Shown: positions 9,730 to 19,028 of the stretch, one piece after another
How positions within the stretch are numbered: the first letter of the stretch is position 1
How the letters are laid out: every line of letters begins with the position of its first letter
Assembly: GCF_043555835.1 (NCBI RefSeq)
Contig: NZ_JBIGHV010000001.1
Span: 496,001-560,000 of the forward strand
DNA from: Pelomonas parva
Lineage (GTDB): Bacteria; Pseudomonadota; Gammaproteobacteria; Burkholderiales; Burkholderiaceae_C
Length of the DNA stretch: 64,000 nt
Direction of reading: 5' to 3'
The notes under the pieces: model-generated
What the model was told of the DNA's origin: nothing
Databases searched by the model: none
What the model saw: only the letters and a program-made list of their open reading frames with translations
Position numbers and translations under genes: made by a program

Positions 9730-9743
9730 CAACGGAGCCCTGT

Positions 9744-10604
9744 ATGACCGCCCAATTGATCGACGGCCTCGCCCTCGCCAAGCAACTGCGCGCGCAAGCC
9801 GCAACCCGCGCCGCCGCGCTCACCGCCCAGGGCCGCCAGCCCGGCCTCGCCGTGGTCCTCGTCGGCGACAACCCCGCCAGCCAGGTCTACGTGCGCAACA
9901 AGGTCAAGGCCTGCGAGGAAGCTGGCATCCACTCGCGGCTGGAGAAGTACGACGCCGCCATGACCGAGGCCGAACTGCTGGCCCGCGTCGAGGCGCTGAA
10001 CAACGACCCGACCATCCACGGCATCCTGGTCCAGTTGCCGCTGCCCAAGCACATCGACGACCACAAGGTCATCGAGTCCATCTCGCCAGCCAAGGACGTG
10101 GATGGCTTCCACGTCGCCAGCGCCGGCGCGCTGCTGGTGGGTGAGGCGGGCTTCAAGGCCTGCACGCCTTACGGCTGCATGAAGATGCTGGAGAGCATCG
10201 GCATGAAGGACTTGAAGGGCAAGCACGCGGTCGTCATCGGCCGCAGCAACATCGTCGGCAAGCCGATGGCGCTGATGCTACTGGCGGCCAACGCCACCGT
10301 CACCGTCTGCCACAGCGGCACGGCCGACCTGGGCGCGATGACCCGCCAGGCGGACGTCATCGTCGCCGCCGTGGGCAAGCGCAATGTACTGACGGCCGAC
10401 ATGGTCAAGCCCGGCGCCGTCGTCATCGACGTGGGCATGAACCGCAATGACGAGGGCAAGCTCTGCGGCGACGTGGATTTCGATGGCGTCAAAGAAGTGG
10501 CCGGCTGGATCACCCCCGTCCCGGGCGGGGTCGGGCCGATGACGATTGCCATGTTGCTGGTGAATACGCTTGAATCGGCGGAACGCAGCCTCACGTCGAA
10601 CTGA
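9744..10604 (+). CDS. folD: Bifunctional methylenetetrahydrofolate dehydrogenase / methenyltetrahydrofolate cyclohydrolase
   Basis: Cytosolic one-carbon enzyme that interconverts 5,10-methylene-, methenyl- and 10-formyl-tetrahydrofolate with NADP. The 286-residue protein shows the family signatures: substrate/catalytic region YVRNKVKACEEAGI with the conserved lysine, QLPLPKHI, the NADP-binding motif GRSNIVGKPMALML, and the C-terminal PVPGGVGPMTIAMLL. The ATG at 9744 gives the family-typical start MTAQLIDG. The oligopeptidase gene starts 1 base after the stop, so the two are probably co-transcribed. The long palindrome just upstream may affect expression. Confidence 0.97.
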   Translation: MTAQLIDGLALAKQLRAQAATRAAALTAQGRQPGLAVVLVGDNPASQVYVRNKVKACEEAGIHSRLEKYDAAMTEAELLARVEALNNDPTIHGILVQLPLPKHIDDHKVIESISPAKDVDGFHVASAGALLVGEAGFKACTPYGCMKMLESIGMKDLKGKHAVVIGRSNIVGKPMALMLLAANATVTVCHSGTADLGAMTRQADVIVAAVGKRNVLTADMVKPGAVVIDVGMNRNDEGKLCGDVDFDGVKEVAGWITPVPGGVGPMTIAMLLVNTLESAERSLTSN

Positions 10605-10605
10605 T

Positions 10606-12594
10606 ATGACCAATCCGCTGCTCTCCACCACCGCCCTGCCCGACTTCGCGGCCATCCAGCCCGAGCATGTGCAGCCTGCCATCACTGAGCTGCTGGCCGC
10701 TGCGCAAGCCGCGCTCGATGAAGCGACCAAGCCCGAGACGCCCGCCGACTACGACACGCTCTCGCGCATCCTCGACACGGCCACGGAGCATTTCGGCACG
10801 GCCTGGGGCGCCGTGGGCCACCTCAATGCCGTGGCCGACACGCCCGCGCTGCGCGAGGCCTACAACGCGATGCTGCCGGCCGTCACCGAGTTCAGCACGG
10901 CCATGGGCGCCAACGAGGCGCTGTTCGCCAAATACAAGGCTGTCGTGGCGGCGCAGGGCGAGTCCCTGAGTGCGCCGCGCCAGCAGTTGCTCAAGCACGC
11001 CATCCGCGACTTCGTGCTGTCCGGCGCCGAGTTGCAGGGCGAGGCCCGCGAGCGCTACGCCGCCATCCAGGAGCGCAGCGCCGAGCTGCAGCAGCAGTTC
11101 AGCGAGCATGTGCTGGACGCGACGGACGGCTGGAGCTACGTCGCCAACGCGGACGAGCTCGCCGGCGTGCCGCAGGACGTGCTGGACGCGACCCGGCTCG
11201 ACGACGGCGGCCACAAGATCACGCTGCATTTCCCGGTCTACCTGCCCGTCATGCAGTACGCCGAGAACCGCGACCTCCGCGAGAAGCTCTACCGCGCCTA
11301 CGTGACACGCGCGAGTGAATCGGGCAAGCCGGACTGGGACAACACCGCCGCCATGCGCGAGATCGTGGCGCTGCGCCAGGAGGAGGCGAAGCTGCTCGGC
11401 TACGCCAGCTTCGCCGAGGTGTCGCTGGCGCCCAAGATGGCGTCCACGCCGGCCGAGGTGACGACCTTCCTGAGTGACCTCGGCAAACGCGCCCGGCCCT
11501 TCGCCGAGAAGGACCTGGCCGAGCTGCGCGAGTTCGCCAAGGGCCAGCCGCTGGAGAGCTGGGATGTGTCCTACTGGAGCGAGAAGCTCAAGGAAGCGCG
11601 CTATGCCTTCAGCGACCAGACGGTGAAGCAGTACTTCACCGCGCCCAAGGTCGTCGCCGGCCTGTTCTCCATCATTGAGCGGCTGTTCAACGTGTCGATC
11701 TCGGAGGCCAAGGCCTCGGTCTGGCATGAGACCGTCAAGTTCTACGAGCTGCGTCGCGGCGGTCAGTTGATCGCCCAGTTCTATCTGGACCTCTACGCCC
11801 GCACCGGCAAGCGCCCCGGCGCCTGGATGGACCAGGTGCGCAGCCGCTGGCTCAAGCCCACCGGCGAACAGCAGACGCCGGTCGCCCAACTGGTCTGCAA
11901 CTTCGCGTCTCCCGTCGGTGGCAAGCCAGCGCTGCTGACGCACGACGACGTCATCACCCTGTTCCACGAGTTCGGCCACGGCCTGCATCACATGCTGACG
12001 CAGGTGAACGACCTGGGCGTGTCGGGCATCTCCGGCGTGGAGTGGGACGCCGTCGAGCTGCCCAGCCAGTTCATGGAGAACTTCTGCTGGGAGTGGGACG
12101 TCCTGCAGCAGCTGAGCGGCCATGTCGAGACCGGCGAGCCGCTGCCACGCGAGCTGTTCGACAAGATGACGGCGGCCAAAAACTTCCAGAGCGGGCTGAT
12201 GACGCTGCGCCAGATCGAGTTCGCGCTGTTCGACATGCGTCTGCATGCAACGCCGGGCGTGGAAGCCGATGTGCAGAAGGTCATCGACGACGTGCGCGCC
12301 GAAGTCGCCGTGCTGATCCCGCCCGCCTTCAACCGCTTTCAGCACAGCTTCTCGCACATCTTTGCGGGCGGCTATGCGGCCGGCTACTACAGCTACAAGT
12401 GGGCCGAGCTGCTCAGTGCCGACGCCTGGAGCGCCTTCGAGGAGGAAGGCGTGTTCAACCCGGCCACCGGCAAGCGCTTCCTGAACGAAGTGCTGGAGCA
12501 AGGCGGCGCGCGCGACGCCATAGCCAACTTCAAGGCCTTCCGCGGCCGCGAGCCGAAGATCGACGCGCTGCTGCGCCACCAGGGCATGGCGTGA
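10606..12594 (+). CDS. prlC: Oligopeptidase A (M3 zinc metallopeptidase)
   Basis: Cytosolic thimet-type oligopeptidase that degrades short peptides, including cleaved signal peptides in E. coli. At 662 residues it has the usual length. The zinc site is H454-E455-x-x-H458 (LFHEFGHGLHHML) with the downstream Glu in the following helix region (GVEWDAVELPSQFMENFCW). The C-terminal stretch FSHIFAGGYAAGYYSYKWAE is typical of the family. The ATG at 10606 follows the folD stop by 1 base. The stop overlaps the GTG start of the DUF1697 gene (GTGA). Confidence 0.95.
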   Translation: MTNPLLSTTALPDFAAIQPEHVQPAITELLAAAQAALDEATKPETPADYDTLSRILDTATEHFGTAWGAVGHLNAVADTPALREAYNAMLPAVTEFSTAMGANEALFAKYKAVVAAQGESLSAPRQQLLKHAIRDFVLSGAELQGEARERYAAIQERSAELQQQFSEHVLDATDGWSYVANADELAGVPQDVLDATRLDDGGHKITLHFPVYLPVMQYAENRDLREKLYRAYVTRASESGKPDWDNTAAMREIVALRQEEAKLLGYASFAEVSLAPKMASTPAEVTTFLSDLGKRARPFAEKDLAELREFAKGQPLESWDVSYWSEKLKEARYAFSDQTVKQYFTAPKVVAGLFSIIERLFNVSISEAKASVWHETVKFYELRRGGQLIAQFYLDLYARTGKRPGAWMDQVRSRWLKPTGEQQTPVAQLVCNFASPVGGKPALLTHDDVITLFHEFGHGLHHMLTQVNDLGVSGISGVEWDAVELPSQFMENFCWEWDVLQQLSGHVETGEPLPRELFDKMTAAKNFQSGLMTLRQIEFALFDMRLHATPGVEADVQKVIDDVRAEVAVLIPPAFNRFQHSFSHIFAGGYAAGYYSYKWAELLSADAWSAFEEEGVFNPATGKRFLNEVLEQGGARDAIANFKAFRGREPKIDALLRHQGMA

Positions 12595-13115
12595 CACGGT
12601 ATGTCGCGCTGTGGCGCGGCATCAATGTCGGCAAGGCCAAGCGGCTGGCTATGGCCGACCTCAAGGCCTTGCTCACCGAGCTGGGTGCGACGAACGTCGT
12701 CACGCTGCTGAACAGCGGCAATGCGGTCTTCGACATCCGCAAGAAGATCACCGGCGAGGCAATCCGCAAGGCCGTCGCGGCGCGGCTGGGTGTCGACGCC
12801 CTGGTGATCCTGAAGACGGCCAGCGAATGGGCGGCCATTGCGGAACGGCTACCCATTCCCGAGGCGGACGATCCCAGCCGCACGCTCGTGGTGATCACCG
12901 CTGATACCACTGGCCTGCAGTCCGTTGCAGGCGTCGCCGTTTCAGGCGACGAGCAGTTGGTCGTCACCGGGCATGCAGCCTATGTCTGGTGCGCCAACGG
13001 CATCCTGGAGAGCCAGGCGCTCGGCGAAGTCTTCCAGAAGATCGCCGCAACCAGCAGCACGACACGCAACTGGGCAACCGTCACCAAGCTGGACGCGCTG
13101 GCCAATCCACGCTGA
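12591..13115 (+). CDS. DUF1697 family protein
   Basis: The 174-residue protein of unknown function begins with the family signature RYVALWRGINVGKAKRLAMADLK and contains the expected VVTLLNSGNAVFD motif. DUF1697 proteins are small cytosolic proteins without an established activity. The GTG at 12591 gives the family-typical N-terminus and overlaps the oligopeptidase stop by four bases (GTGA), so translation is probably coupled. It ends tail-to-tail with the patatin gene, with no bases between the two stop codons. Confidence 0.88.
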   Translation: MTRYVALWRGINVGKAKRLAMADLKALLTELGATNVVTLLNSGNAVFDIRKKITGEAIRKAVAARLGVDALVILKTASEWAAIAERLPIPEADDPSRTLVVITADTTGLQSVAGVAVSGDEQLVVTGHAAYVWCANGILESQALGEVFQKIAATSSTTRNWATVTKLDALANPR

Positions 13116-14231
13116 TCAACCTGGGTCATCCAGCGCATGGAGGCGCATGCCGATGCCCTCGGCCAGCGGCGCCTTCCACGGTGCGCGGGCCAGCATGCGC
13201 CGACCATCCTTCAGCCCGGCGGCCCAGCGCGCGCGCAGGCGTGAGTCGCTGAAGTCGATGTCGCGCCAGGAGTCCTCGCCGTCCAGCGCGCGCATGACGA
13301 GGTGGACGACGTCGATGCGCGAGTCGCAGCCCAGCGCCAGCAGTTCCTTCACGGCCGGGTCGGCCGCGGCCTTGGGGCCCAGTTGCCTGCCGACCAGGCG
13401 CAGCGCGCGGCGCAGGTTCTGCATGCGCTCGTGGTCGCCCAGGTGCTCCAGGATGCGGCTGGCGTACTGGATGTCCTTGTAGCGCGTCAGCACCTGGGCC
13501 ATGGTGTGCGGTGCGGCCTCGCTGGCGTCCCACACGTCCACCATGAAGCACAGCGTGTCGCGGCGCTCGCTGTCGTCCAGCACGACATCCAGCGGCGTGT
13601 TGCTGTAGATGCCGCCGTCCCAGAAGGCGTTCTCGCCGATCTGCACCGGCGCGAAACCGGGCGGCAGCGCGCCGCTGGCCATCACATGCTCGGGGCCGAT
13701 CTTGGTCTGGCCATCCCGGTTGTCGAACAAGGCCAGCTCGCCCGAGCGCACGTCGACGGCGCACAGCGTCAGGCGCGTCTCGGCCGCAGCGATGCGCTCG
13801 AAGTCCACCAACTCGCGCAGCGTCGCGGCCAGCGGCGCGGTGTCGTAGAAGCTCAGCTCGGGCAGCGGCGCGCGGCGGTTCATGTCCCAGGACAGCGGGC
13901 CGCGCGGCTTGAAGAAGCCGGGCACGCCGCTGGTCAGCGTCTGCAAGGTCTGCAGGCCTTGTTGCCACAGCGACGTGAACGGGTTGACCGGCAGGTGCGG
14001 CGCGAGGCCCGGCCGGGTCACACGGTCCCAGAAGCTGCGCAAGGCCATGACCCGATCGGCCGGCGCATTGCCAGCGATCAGCGCCGCGTTGATGGCGCCA
14101 ATGGACGTGCCCACCAGCCAGTCGGGCGGCAGGTCGGCGCCTTCGAGCGCCTCGACAAAGCCGGCCTGGTAGGCGCCCAGGGCCCCGCCGCCCTGGAACA
14201 CGTAGACGGTCTGCGGTCGGCGTGGTGGCAT
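13116..14231 (-). CDS. Patatin-like phospholipase
   Basis: Serine lipid hydrolase of the patatin/RssA family, 371 residues. The oxyanion motif GGGALGAYQAG lies near residue 15, the nucleophile elbow GTSIG around 43, and the catalytic Asp in WDGGIYSNTPL. No signal peptide is visible, so it is probably cytosolic. I chose the ATG at 14229-14231 because AGGAAG lies about 7 bases upstream; an in-frame ATG 7 codons earlier is possible. Substrate unknown; homologues in PHB-forming bacteria are often annotated as esterases or phospholipases. It converges with the DUF1697 gene. Confidence 0.88.
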   Translation of the reverse strand: MPPRRPQTVYVFQGGGALGAYQAGFVEALEGADLPPDWLVGTSIGAINAALIAGNAPADRVMALRSFWDRVTRPGLAPHLPVNPFTSLWQQGLQTLQTLTSGVPGFFKPRGPLSWDMNRRAPLPELSFYDTAPLAATLRELVDFERIAAAETRLTLCAVDVRSGELALFDNRDGQTKIGPEHVMASGALPPGFAPVQIGENAFWDGGIYSNTPLDVVLDDSERRDTLCFMVDVWDASEAAPHTMAQVLTRYKDIQYASRILEHLGDHERMQNLRRALRLVGRQLGPKAAADPAVKELLALGCDSRIDVVHLVMRALDGEDSWRDIDFSDSRLRARWAAGLKDGRRMLARAPWKAPLAEGIGMRLHALDDPG

Positions 14232-14270
14232 GTTGATCTTCCTTCTCGTCACCGGCGCCGGCGTGAAATC

Positions 14271-14774
14271 TCAGGGCGACGCAGACGGTCGCGGCTTCGC
14301 GCCATCAAAGCCGAGCAGACCGTCGGCCACCACCTTGCCATGCTTGCGCTCGATCTCGGCGTGCATGACGCGGTTGTAGGCCTCCACGAAGGCGGTCGAT
14401 GCAGGCGTGACTTCCTTGCTCTTGCTGACCCAGGTCACGCCATAACGCTGCTTCATGCGCTCGGCGCGTGCGGTCTCGCCCTTGGTCGGGTCGGGCCCCA
14501 CGGTCTGCAGCTTCAGCTCGCCAGCCTCCAGGTCCCGCCGGGCCTGCGCCGCGCCGCGCTCTGCCGCCAGTTCGGGCGTGCCCAGGCGCAGGTCCACGGT
14601 GGCGACGAGCAGCCGGTCGCCCGAGGTGTCCAGATGCACGATGCCGAACTTGACGAACATCACCAGCACCACGCTGACGGCCGCCAGCGCAAACAGCACC
14701 GCCACGACATGGATGCGCCGGATGCCGCGCGGCCGATGCCACTTGGGCGGGACATATTCAGTGAACAAGGCCAT
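14271..14774 (-). CDS. Hypothetical single-pass membrane protein
   Basis: Unrecognised. It has a short cytoplasmic N-terminus with basic residues (HRPRGIRRIH), one clear transmembrane helix (about residues 23-43, VVAVLFALAAVSVVLVMFV) and a largely charged region of about 120 residues, probably periplasmic. The N-terminal MALFTEYVPPKW comes from the ATG at 14774; a GTG at 14798 would add 8 residues, and neither has a strong ribosome-binding site. It overlaps the end of the ABM monooxygenase gene by 17 bases and lies in the same direction, so the two are probably co-transcribed. Confidence 0.65.
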   Translation of the reverse strand: MALFTEYVPPKWHRPRGIRRIHVVAVLFALAAVSVVLVMFVKFGIVHLDTSGDRLLVATVDLRLGTPELAAERGAAQARRDLEAGELKLQTVGPDPTKGETARAERMKQRYGVTWVSKSKEVTPASTAFVEAYNRVMHAEIERKHGKVVADGLLGFDGAKPRPSASP

Positions 14775-15054
14775 GGCCACCTGCAGGTCGGGTTTCACGG
14801 TGCTCGCCGAAGGCCGCGATCAGTGGCATGGCTCGCGCGATGACGGCCTTCACGGCCGGTAGTTGCAGCGAGGCCTTGTGCGCCGCCGCATCCGTCCAGA
14901 CTTCCGTGACCCAGATCGTCACCTCGTCGGCGGGGTCTTCGGCCACTACATAGCTCAGGCAGCCAGGCAAGGCGTCCACCTCGGCCAGCAGCAGTCGGAC
15001 CAGTTCGGCCCGCCGGCCTTCGACAGCCTTGAAGCTGCCCATCAATCCATACAT
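14758..15054 (-). CDS. Antibiotic biosynthesis monooxygenase (ABM) domain protein
   Basis: A 98-residue single ABM-domain protein (ferredoxin-like dimeric fold; family members are quinol or heme-related monooxygenases). Visible features are MYGLMGSFKAVEGRRAEL, LPGCLSYVVAEDPADE, the conserved VTEVWTDAAAHKASLQ and a C-terminal strand region. The ATG at 15054 has AGGAA 8 bases upstream. Substrate unknown. It lies 4 bases downstream of the Cys-cluster gene in the same direction. Confidence 0.8.
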   Translation of the reverse strand: MYGLMGSFKAVEGRRAELVRLLLAEVDALPGCLSYVVAEDPADEVTIWVTEVWTDAAAHKASLQLPAVKAVIARAMPLIAAFGEHRETRPAGGHGLVH

Positions 15055-15058
15055 TGCA

Positions 15059-15595
15059 TCAATTCCTGTCGGTTGCAGCCCGATTGTCCGCGAGCGGCGC
15101 CAGCGCCGCCTGCACACGCGCTTGCCAGGCGAGTTGCTCGGCTGCAGTCCAGTCCGGCCAGCGCGGCGCCTCGGCTTCCAGCTCGGTGGCCAGGGCTTGC
15201 AGCGTGGCCTGCTTCGTCAACGTCGCGGCCAGGTTCAGCCGGGCCAACCATTCCTGGGCCTGGCGCATGCGCGGATAGGCCGCGAACAGCCAGCGCGCCA
15301 CCTCGGGCCGCTCGCGCCAGTCGGCGCTGCCGAAGCGCGCCACCGCCAGGGCCGTGAGCCGCTGCCCGGCGCCCAGGCAGTCGAAGGCCACGCAGCCGCT
15401 GAAACCCCGCTCGATCAAGCCGTCATGGATGCCGCAGCGATGGTCAGCGCAGAGGTGCTGGCAGGGCGTTTCGGCCGGCTTGTCGAAGCCGAAGCCCTGC
15501 GCGGCATCGAACGGCGGGATCACGCAGCACAGCGCCACGCAGGCCGAACAGTCAGCCTTCAGGTGGGCGGGTAGCTGCACCGTGCCCCGACCCAT
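15059..15595 (-). CDS. Cysteine-cluster protein
   Basis: A 178-residue protein whose first half carries a dense cysteine pattern: CSACVALCC near residue 16, then CQHLCADHRCGIH and SGCVAFDCLGAG. This would suit binding of zinc or an iron-sulfur cluster, as in YkgJ-like proteins. The second half is helical and cysteine-free. In related proteins I recall, the same Cys block precedes pentapeptide repeats; none are seen here. The ATG overlaps the VOC-gene stop (TGATG), so the two are translationally coupled. Function unknown. Confidence 0.75.
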   Translation of the reverse strand: MGRGTVQLPAHLKADCSACVALCCVIPPFDAAQGFGFDKPAETPCQHLCADHRCGIHDGLIERGFSGCVAFDCLGAGQRLTALAVARFGSADWRERPEVARWLFAAYPRMRQAQEWLARLNLAATLTKQATLQALATELEAEAPRWPDWTAAEQLAWQARVQAALAPLADNRAATDRN

Positions 15596-16017
15596 CACTC
15601 GGCGTCGGGAGACACGCCAACCTGCCAGCTCACGCCGAAACGGTCGGTCACCATGCCGAACAGCGGCGCCCAGAAGGTTTTGCCTAGCGGCATGGTCACG
15701 TGCCCGCCGTCGGCCAGCGCGGCGAAGGCTTCGCCGGCGGTGGTCGCGTCCGGGCAATCCAGCGACAACGCGAAACCCTTGAAGCCGCCCTCCCCCCCGC
15801 ACAGGCCGTCGGACATCATGACCAGCGCACCGCCGATGTGCACCGACGCATGCATGATCTTGTCCTGCGACCCCGGCGGCAGCACGCCCTCGGGCGGCGG
15901 CTCCGGGCTCTCGGAGTTGCGCATCATGAACTCCACCTTGGCGCCCAGTGCCAGCTGGTAGAACTCGATGGCTTCTTCGCAACGGCCATCGAAGAACAGG
16001 TAGGGGTCGATCTTCAT
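15595..16017 (-). CDS. VOC family protein (PhnB/glyoxalase-like fold)
   Basis: A 140-residue vicinal-oxygen-chelate protein of the PhnB-like group. It begins MKIDPYLFFDGRCEEAIEFYQLALGA, contains IMHASVHIGGALVMMSDG, and ends with the typical WAPLFGMVTDRFGVSWQVG. Members bind small substrates or metals; many have no known reaction. The stop shares a base with the start of the Cys-cluster gene. The gap to the M16 peptidase stop upstream is 33 bases on the same strand, so the gene may belong to the M16 transcript. Confidence 0.85.
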   Translation of the reverse strand: MKIDPYLFFDGRCEEAIEFYQLALGAKVEFMMRNSESPEPPPEGVLPPGSQDKIMHASVHIGGALVMMSDGLCGGEGGFKGFALSLDCPDATTAGEAFAALADGGHVTMPLGKTFWAPLFGMVTDRFGVSWQVGVSPDAE

Positions 16018-16050
16018 GCGGGTCTCCGGGGCAACGCAGGGCAGACAACT

Positions 16051-18822
16051 CTAAGGCTTGAAGTCGCCTGCCGTCGAAATGATGAAGTCCTCGGCCTTGA
16101 TGTACTTGCGCCATGCCGCGTTGGCCTGCTCGACGGTGACGGCAGCGATGGCGTCGTCCTGCCGCTGGAAGAGGCTCCACGTTTCGCCTCGCTCGGCCAG
16201 TGCCGTGAGGGAGCCTGCCAACTGTCCGAGAGCGATGCGCGTGGATTTTCTGCCTTCGAGGAAGGACCTCTTGTTGCGCGCAAGCTCGGCTGCATTCACG
16301 CCATGGGCAGACATGCGAGCTGCCTCCTGCTTCACGAAAGCGATGATCCTGTCTCGATTCTCCGGCGCGTAGCCGGCCTCGATGCCAAGACTGCCGGCGT
16401 TGCCCCAGGCACTGGCGTCCAGCGAGACGCTGATGCTGTAGGTCAGTCCTTCCTTCTGGCGCACGCGTTCGGACAAGCGGCTGTCCATCCCGACGCCGAA
16501 GATGCGCACGGCCATGACCAGCGCCAGGTAGTCGGGATCTTCGCTGTTCAGCGGCAGCGCCTGTTGCAGCCTGACGGTGGCGCTGGCCTTGTCGCGGGCG
16601 ACGACATCGAAGCGCGCTGGCGGCACGGCCACGTACTGCGGCACATGGCGCACGAACCTCGGCGCCGCAGGCTTCTTCCAGTCGCCAAAGAGCCGCTCGA
16701 CTTCGGCAGCCAGGCCGTCCGGCAAGGCGCCGGCAACGCCGATCTGCGCATCGTTGGCACTCCAGTAGTCGGCATGGAAGCGCTTAACCTCTTCCAGTGT
16801 CGCGGCCTTCAACCTGGCGACGTGCTCATCGACGCTCATCACGTAGTCAGGATCACCCAGCGAGACACCACGCGCGGCGTTGTAGTGCCCGCGCGTGGCC
16901 GCCTCGATCAGGATGCCGAGCTCCTGACGCGAGGCGTCAAGCGACGCAATGTTGTGCTTGATGTCGCGGTCAAAAGCGTGCTGCGGCAGCAGCGGATGGC
17001 GCAGCAGGTCGGCAAGCACGCGCAGTGCCGGCAAGAGCGTGTCGCGCTCAGCGCTGACGGTGATCGTGGCACCCTGCGCATCACCCGAGATTTCCAGGTC
17101 AGCGCCGAGCTTGACGACCAGATCCGTCAACTGCTGCCTGCTGTAGTCCGCGCTGCCTTCGATCATGAGCGGCCCGATCATCCGCGCAGCGTTGCGCGCA
17201 AAGGTCGCATCACGTTCGCCCCAGCGCAGCCTCATCTCCAGCGCCACTGCGTTGCCGCGGGTCTGCCTCTGCAGCGTGTGCAACGCGATTCCGCTAGGCA
17301 GCAAGGTGCGCACGGTGCGCGCCTCAAGCGTGGCGGGCAGGGGCTCCAGGTGCTCGCCGTCCTGCACGCCAGGCGGGCTTGCCAGCCCGAGCAGGCTTTG
17401 TGCGAGTGCGGGCGCAGCGGGGACGTCCACGCGCTCCACCGCAGCGGCCGGAAGGTAGCGACCCAGCGTGCGGTTGGGGGGCCTGAAGTACGTCGCGCGC
17501 ACGCGCTCCACGTCGGCCAGTGTGACCTTGGCGATGTCCTGCATCTGCTTGAACAGCAGCCGCCAGTCGCCAGCGGCAATGAGGCCGGAGATTTGCTGGA
17601 TCAGCGCCTCGGGGTGTTTCATCCAATGGCGTTGGTCGTTGGTGAGCGCGTCGCGCACGCGCTGCAGATCGGTCTCCTCGAAGGGTTTGGCAGTGCGACC
17701 TTCAACCAGGTCTGTCAGCACGGCCTGGACCTTGTCCACGTCAGCATCCGGCGGCAATACCGCGTCGATGCTGGCCAGTCCTGGGTCCACGCCGCCTTCC
17801 ACGCTGATGCTGGCAGACACGGCAAGCCCGGCATCGGCCAGTTCCTGGCCGAGTCCGCCGCCCGGCTGGCGATTCATCAGCAGTCGAAAGACGATCAAGG
17901 CCGGCATGTCGGGGTGCGTCAGGGCCGGCACGTGATAAGCCGCCCGCAGCAGGGGCTGTCCACCGACGCGGCGCACCACCACGCTGCGCTCCCCGTCCTG
18001 AGCCGGCTCCACCGTAGAGGGTTGAGGGATGGGCGCTGCCGGCTTCGGCGTAGGGCCGAAGTGCCTGGCGATTAGGGCCAGCGTGGCATGCTTGTCAAAG
18101 GCGCCGGCAATCAGCAGCGTCGCGTTGTCGGGCCGGTAGTAGCGCTTGTAGAAGGCCTGCAGCTTCTCGACACGCAAGTTCTCGATGTCACTCTTGGCGC
18201 CTATCGTGGCGCGGCCATACGGGTGCCAGGCAAAGGCGGCGGCGTTGACGCGTTTGATCAGCACCGTCCAAGGCTGGTTCTCGCCAAGCTCGAACTCATT
18301 GCGAACGACGGTCATCTCGGTGTCAAGGTCGGACTTGGCGATGCGGCTGTTCACCATGCGGTCGGCCTCCAAGTCGAGCAGGAAGGCCAGCGTGTCGGCG
18401 TTGGCGTTGAAGGTCGCGAAGTAGTTGGTGCGGTCCGGCGCCGTTGTGGCGTTCTTGCTCACACCCCGCTCTGCCAACGCACCTTCGATGTCCCGGTGCC
18501 GCGCAGTGCCCTTGAACAGCATGTGCTCCAGCAGATGCGCCATGCCGTACTCGCCTGCCACCTCGTGACGGCTGCCGACGCGGTAGGTGAGGTTGACGGT
18601 CGTGGTCGTCTGTGTCGCGTCGGGCAACAGCAGGATCTGCAAGCCGTTGGGCAGGCGGTACTCCTCGATGCCGCCAAACTCACAAACGGCCGTGGGCAGG
18701 GCAGGCGCGGATGCCGAGGGCGGAGCCACTGGCTTGGTCGCCACAGCACGCGGAGGTTTGGCCGAAGCCACGCCGGCGGCCAACAAGCAGGCCAGCATCA
18801 GGCCGATTCGCAAAGAGGTCAC
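16051..18822 (-). CDS. Exported M16 zinc metallopeptidase (downstream copy of a tandem pair)
   Basis: Insulinase/pitrilysin-family peptidase, 923 residues, with two M16 halves. It starts with a signal-peptide-like stretch (LRIGLMLACLLAAGVASA), so it is predicted periplasmic or envelope-bound. The inverted zinc motif H96-L-L-E-H100 is intact (GMAHLLEHMLFKGT), with the following acidic helix LDLEADRM. The C-terminal half has the M16 substrate-binding segment (VRQKEGLTYSISV). It is clearly a duplicate of the next gene upstream. The start is uncertain: GTG at 18822 or TTG at 18813, no clear ribosome-binding site. A hairpin terminator separates it from its paralogue. Confidence 0.9.
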   Translation of the reverse strand: MTSLRIGLMLACLLAAGVASAKPPRAVATKPVAPPSASAPALPTAVCEFGGIEEYRLPNGLQILLLPDATQTTTTVNLTYRVGSRHEVAGEYGMAHLLEHMLFKGTARHRDIEGALAERGVSKNATTAPDRTNYFATFNANADTLAFLLDLEADRMVNSRIAKSDLDTEMTVVRNEFELGENQPWTVLIKRVNAAAFAWHPYGRATIGAKSDIENLRVEKLQAFYKRYYRPDNATLLIAGAFDKHATLALIARHFGPTPKPAAPIPQPSTVEPAQDGERSVVVRRVGGQPLLRAAYHVPALTHPDMPALIVFRLLMNRQPGGGLGQELADAGLAVSASISVEGGVDPGLASIDAVLPPDADVDKVQAVLTDLVEGRTAKPFEETDLQRVRDALTNDQRHWMKHPEALIQQISGLIAAGDWRLLFKQMQDIAKVTLADVERVRATYFRPPNRTLGRYLPAAAVERVDVPAAPALAQSLLGLASPPGVQDGEHLEPLPATLEARTVRTLLPSGIALHTLQRQTRGNAVALEMRLRWGERDATFARNAARMIGPLMIEGSADYSRQQLTDLVVKLGADLEISGDAQGATITVSAERDTLLPALRVLADLLRHPLLPQHAFDRDIKHNIASLDASRQELGILIEAATRGHYNAARGVSLGDPDYVMSVDEHVARLKAATLEEVKRFHADYWSANDAQIGVAGALPDGLAAEVERLFGDWKKPAAPRFVRHVPQYVAVPPARFDVVARDKASATVRLQQALPLNSEDPDYLALVMAVRIFGVGMDSRLSERVRQKEGLTYSISVSLDASAWGNAGSLGIEAGYAPENRDRIIAFVKQEAARMSAHGVNAAELARNKRSFLEGRKSTRIALGQLAGSLTALAERGETWSLFQRQDDAIAAVTVEQANAAWRKYIKAEDFIISTAGDFKP

Positions 18823-18967
18823 TCGTGTCTGCGGCTGGGGGCGACGCCACCGGCTTTTTGTTGAGGCGCGGATTCTGGCTGCGCCAACGCGGCGCCGAGC
18901 GCCCGGCGCGCTCCAGTGAATATTGCCTGCGTTGGCAACTTCGACCCGAAGCCTAGAGCGGCAATGC

Positions 18968-19001
18968 AGAAGGCCGTGCAACAACCGTTGCACGGCCTTC
19001 T
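18968..19001 (-). terminator. Hairpin between the two M16 genes
   Basis: A perfect 15-bp stem, AGAAGGCCGTGCAAC / GTTGCACGGCCTTCT, with a 4-base loop lies 27 bases after the stop of the upstream M16 gene on the minus strand. The following bases are only weakly T-rich, so it may terminate or attenuate transcription rather than fully stop it. Confidence 0.7.
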
Positions 19002-19028
19002 CACTGAACGAGGCTCTGCGCCTCAGGG

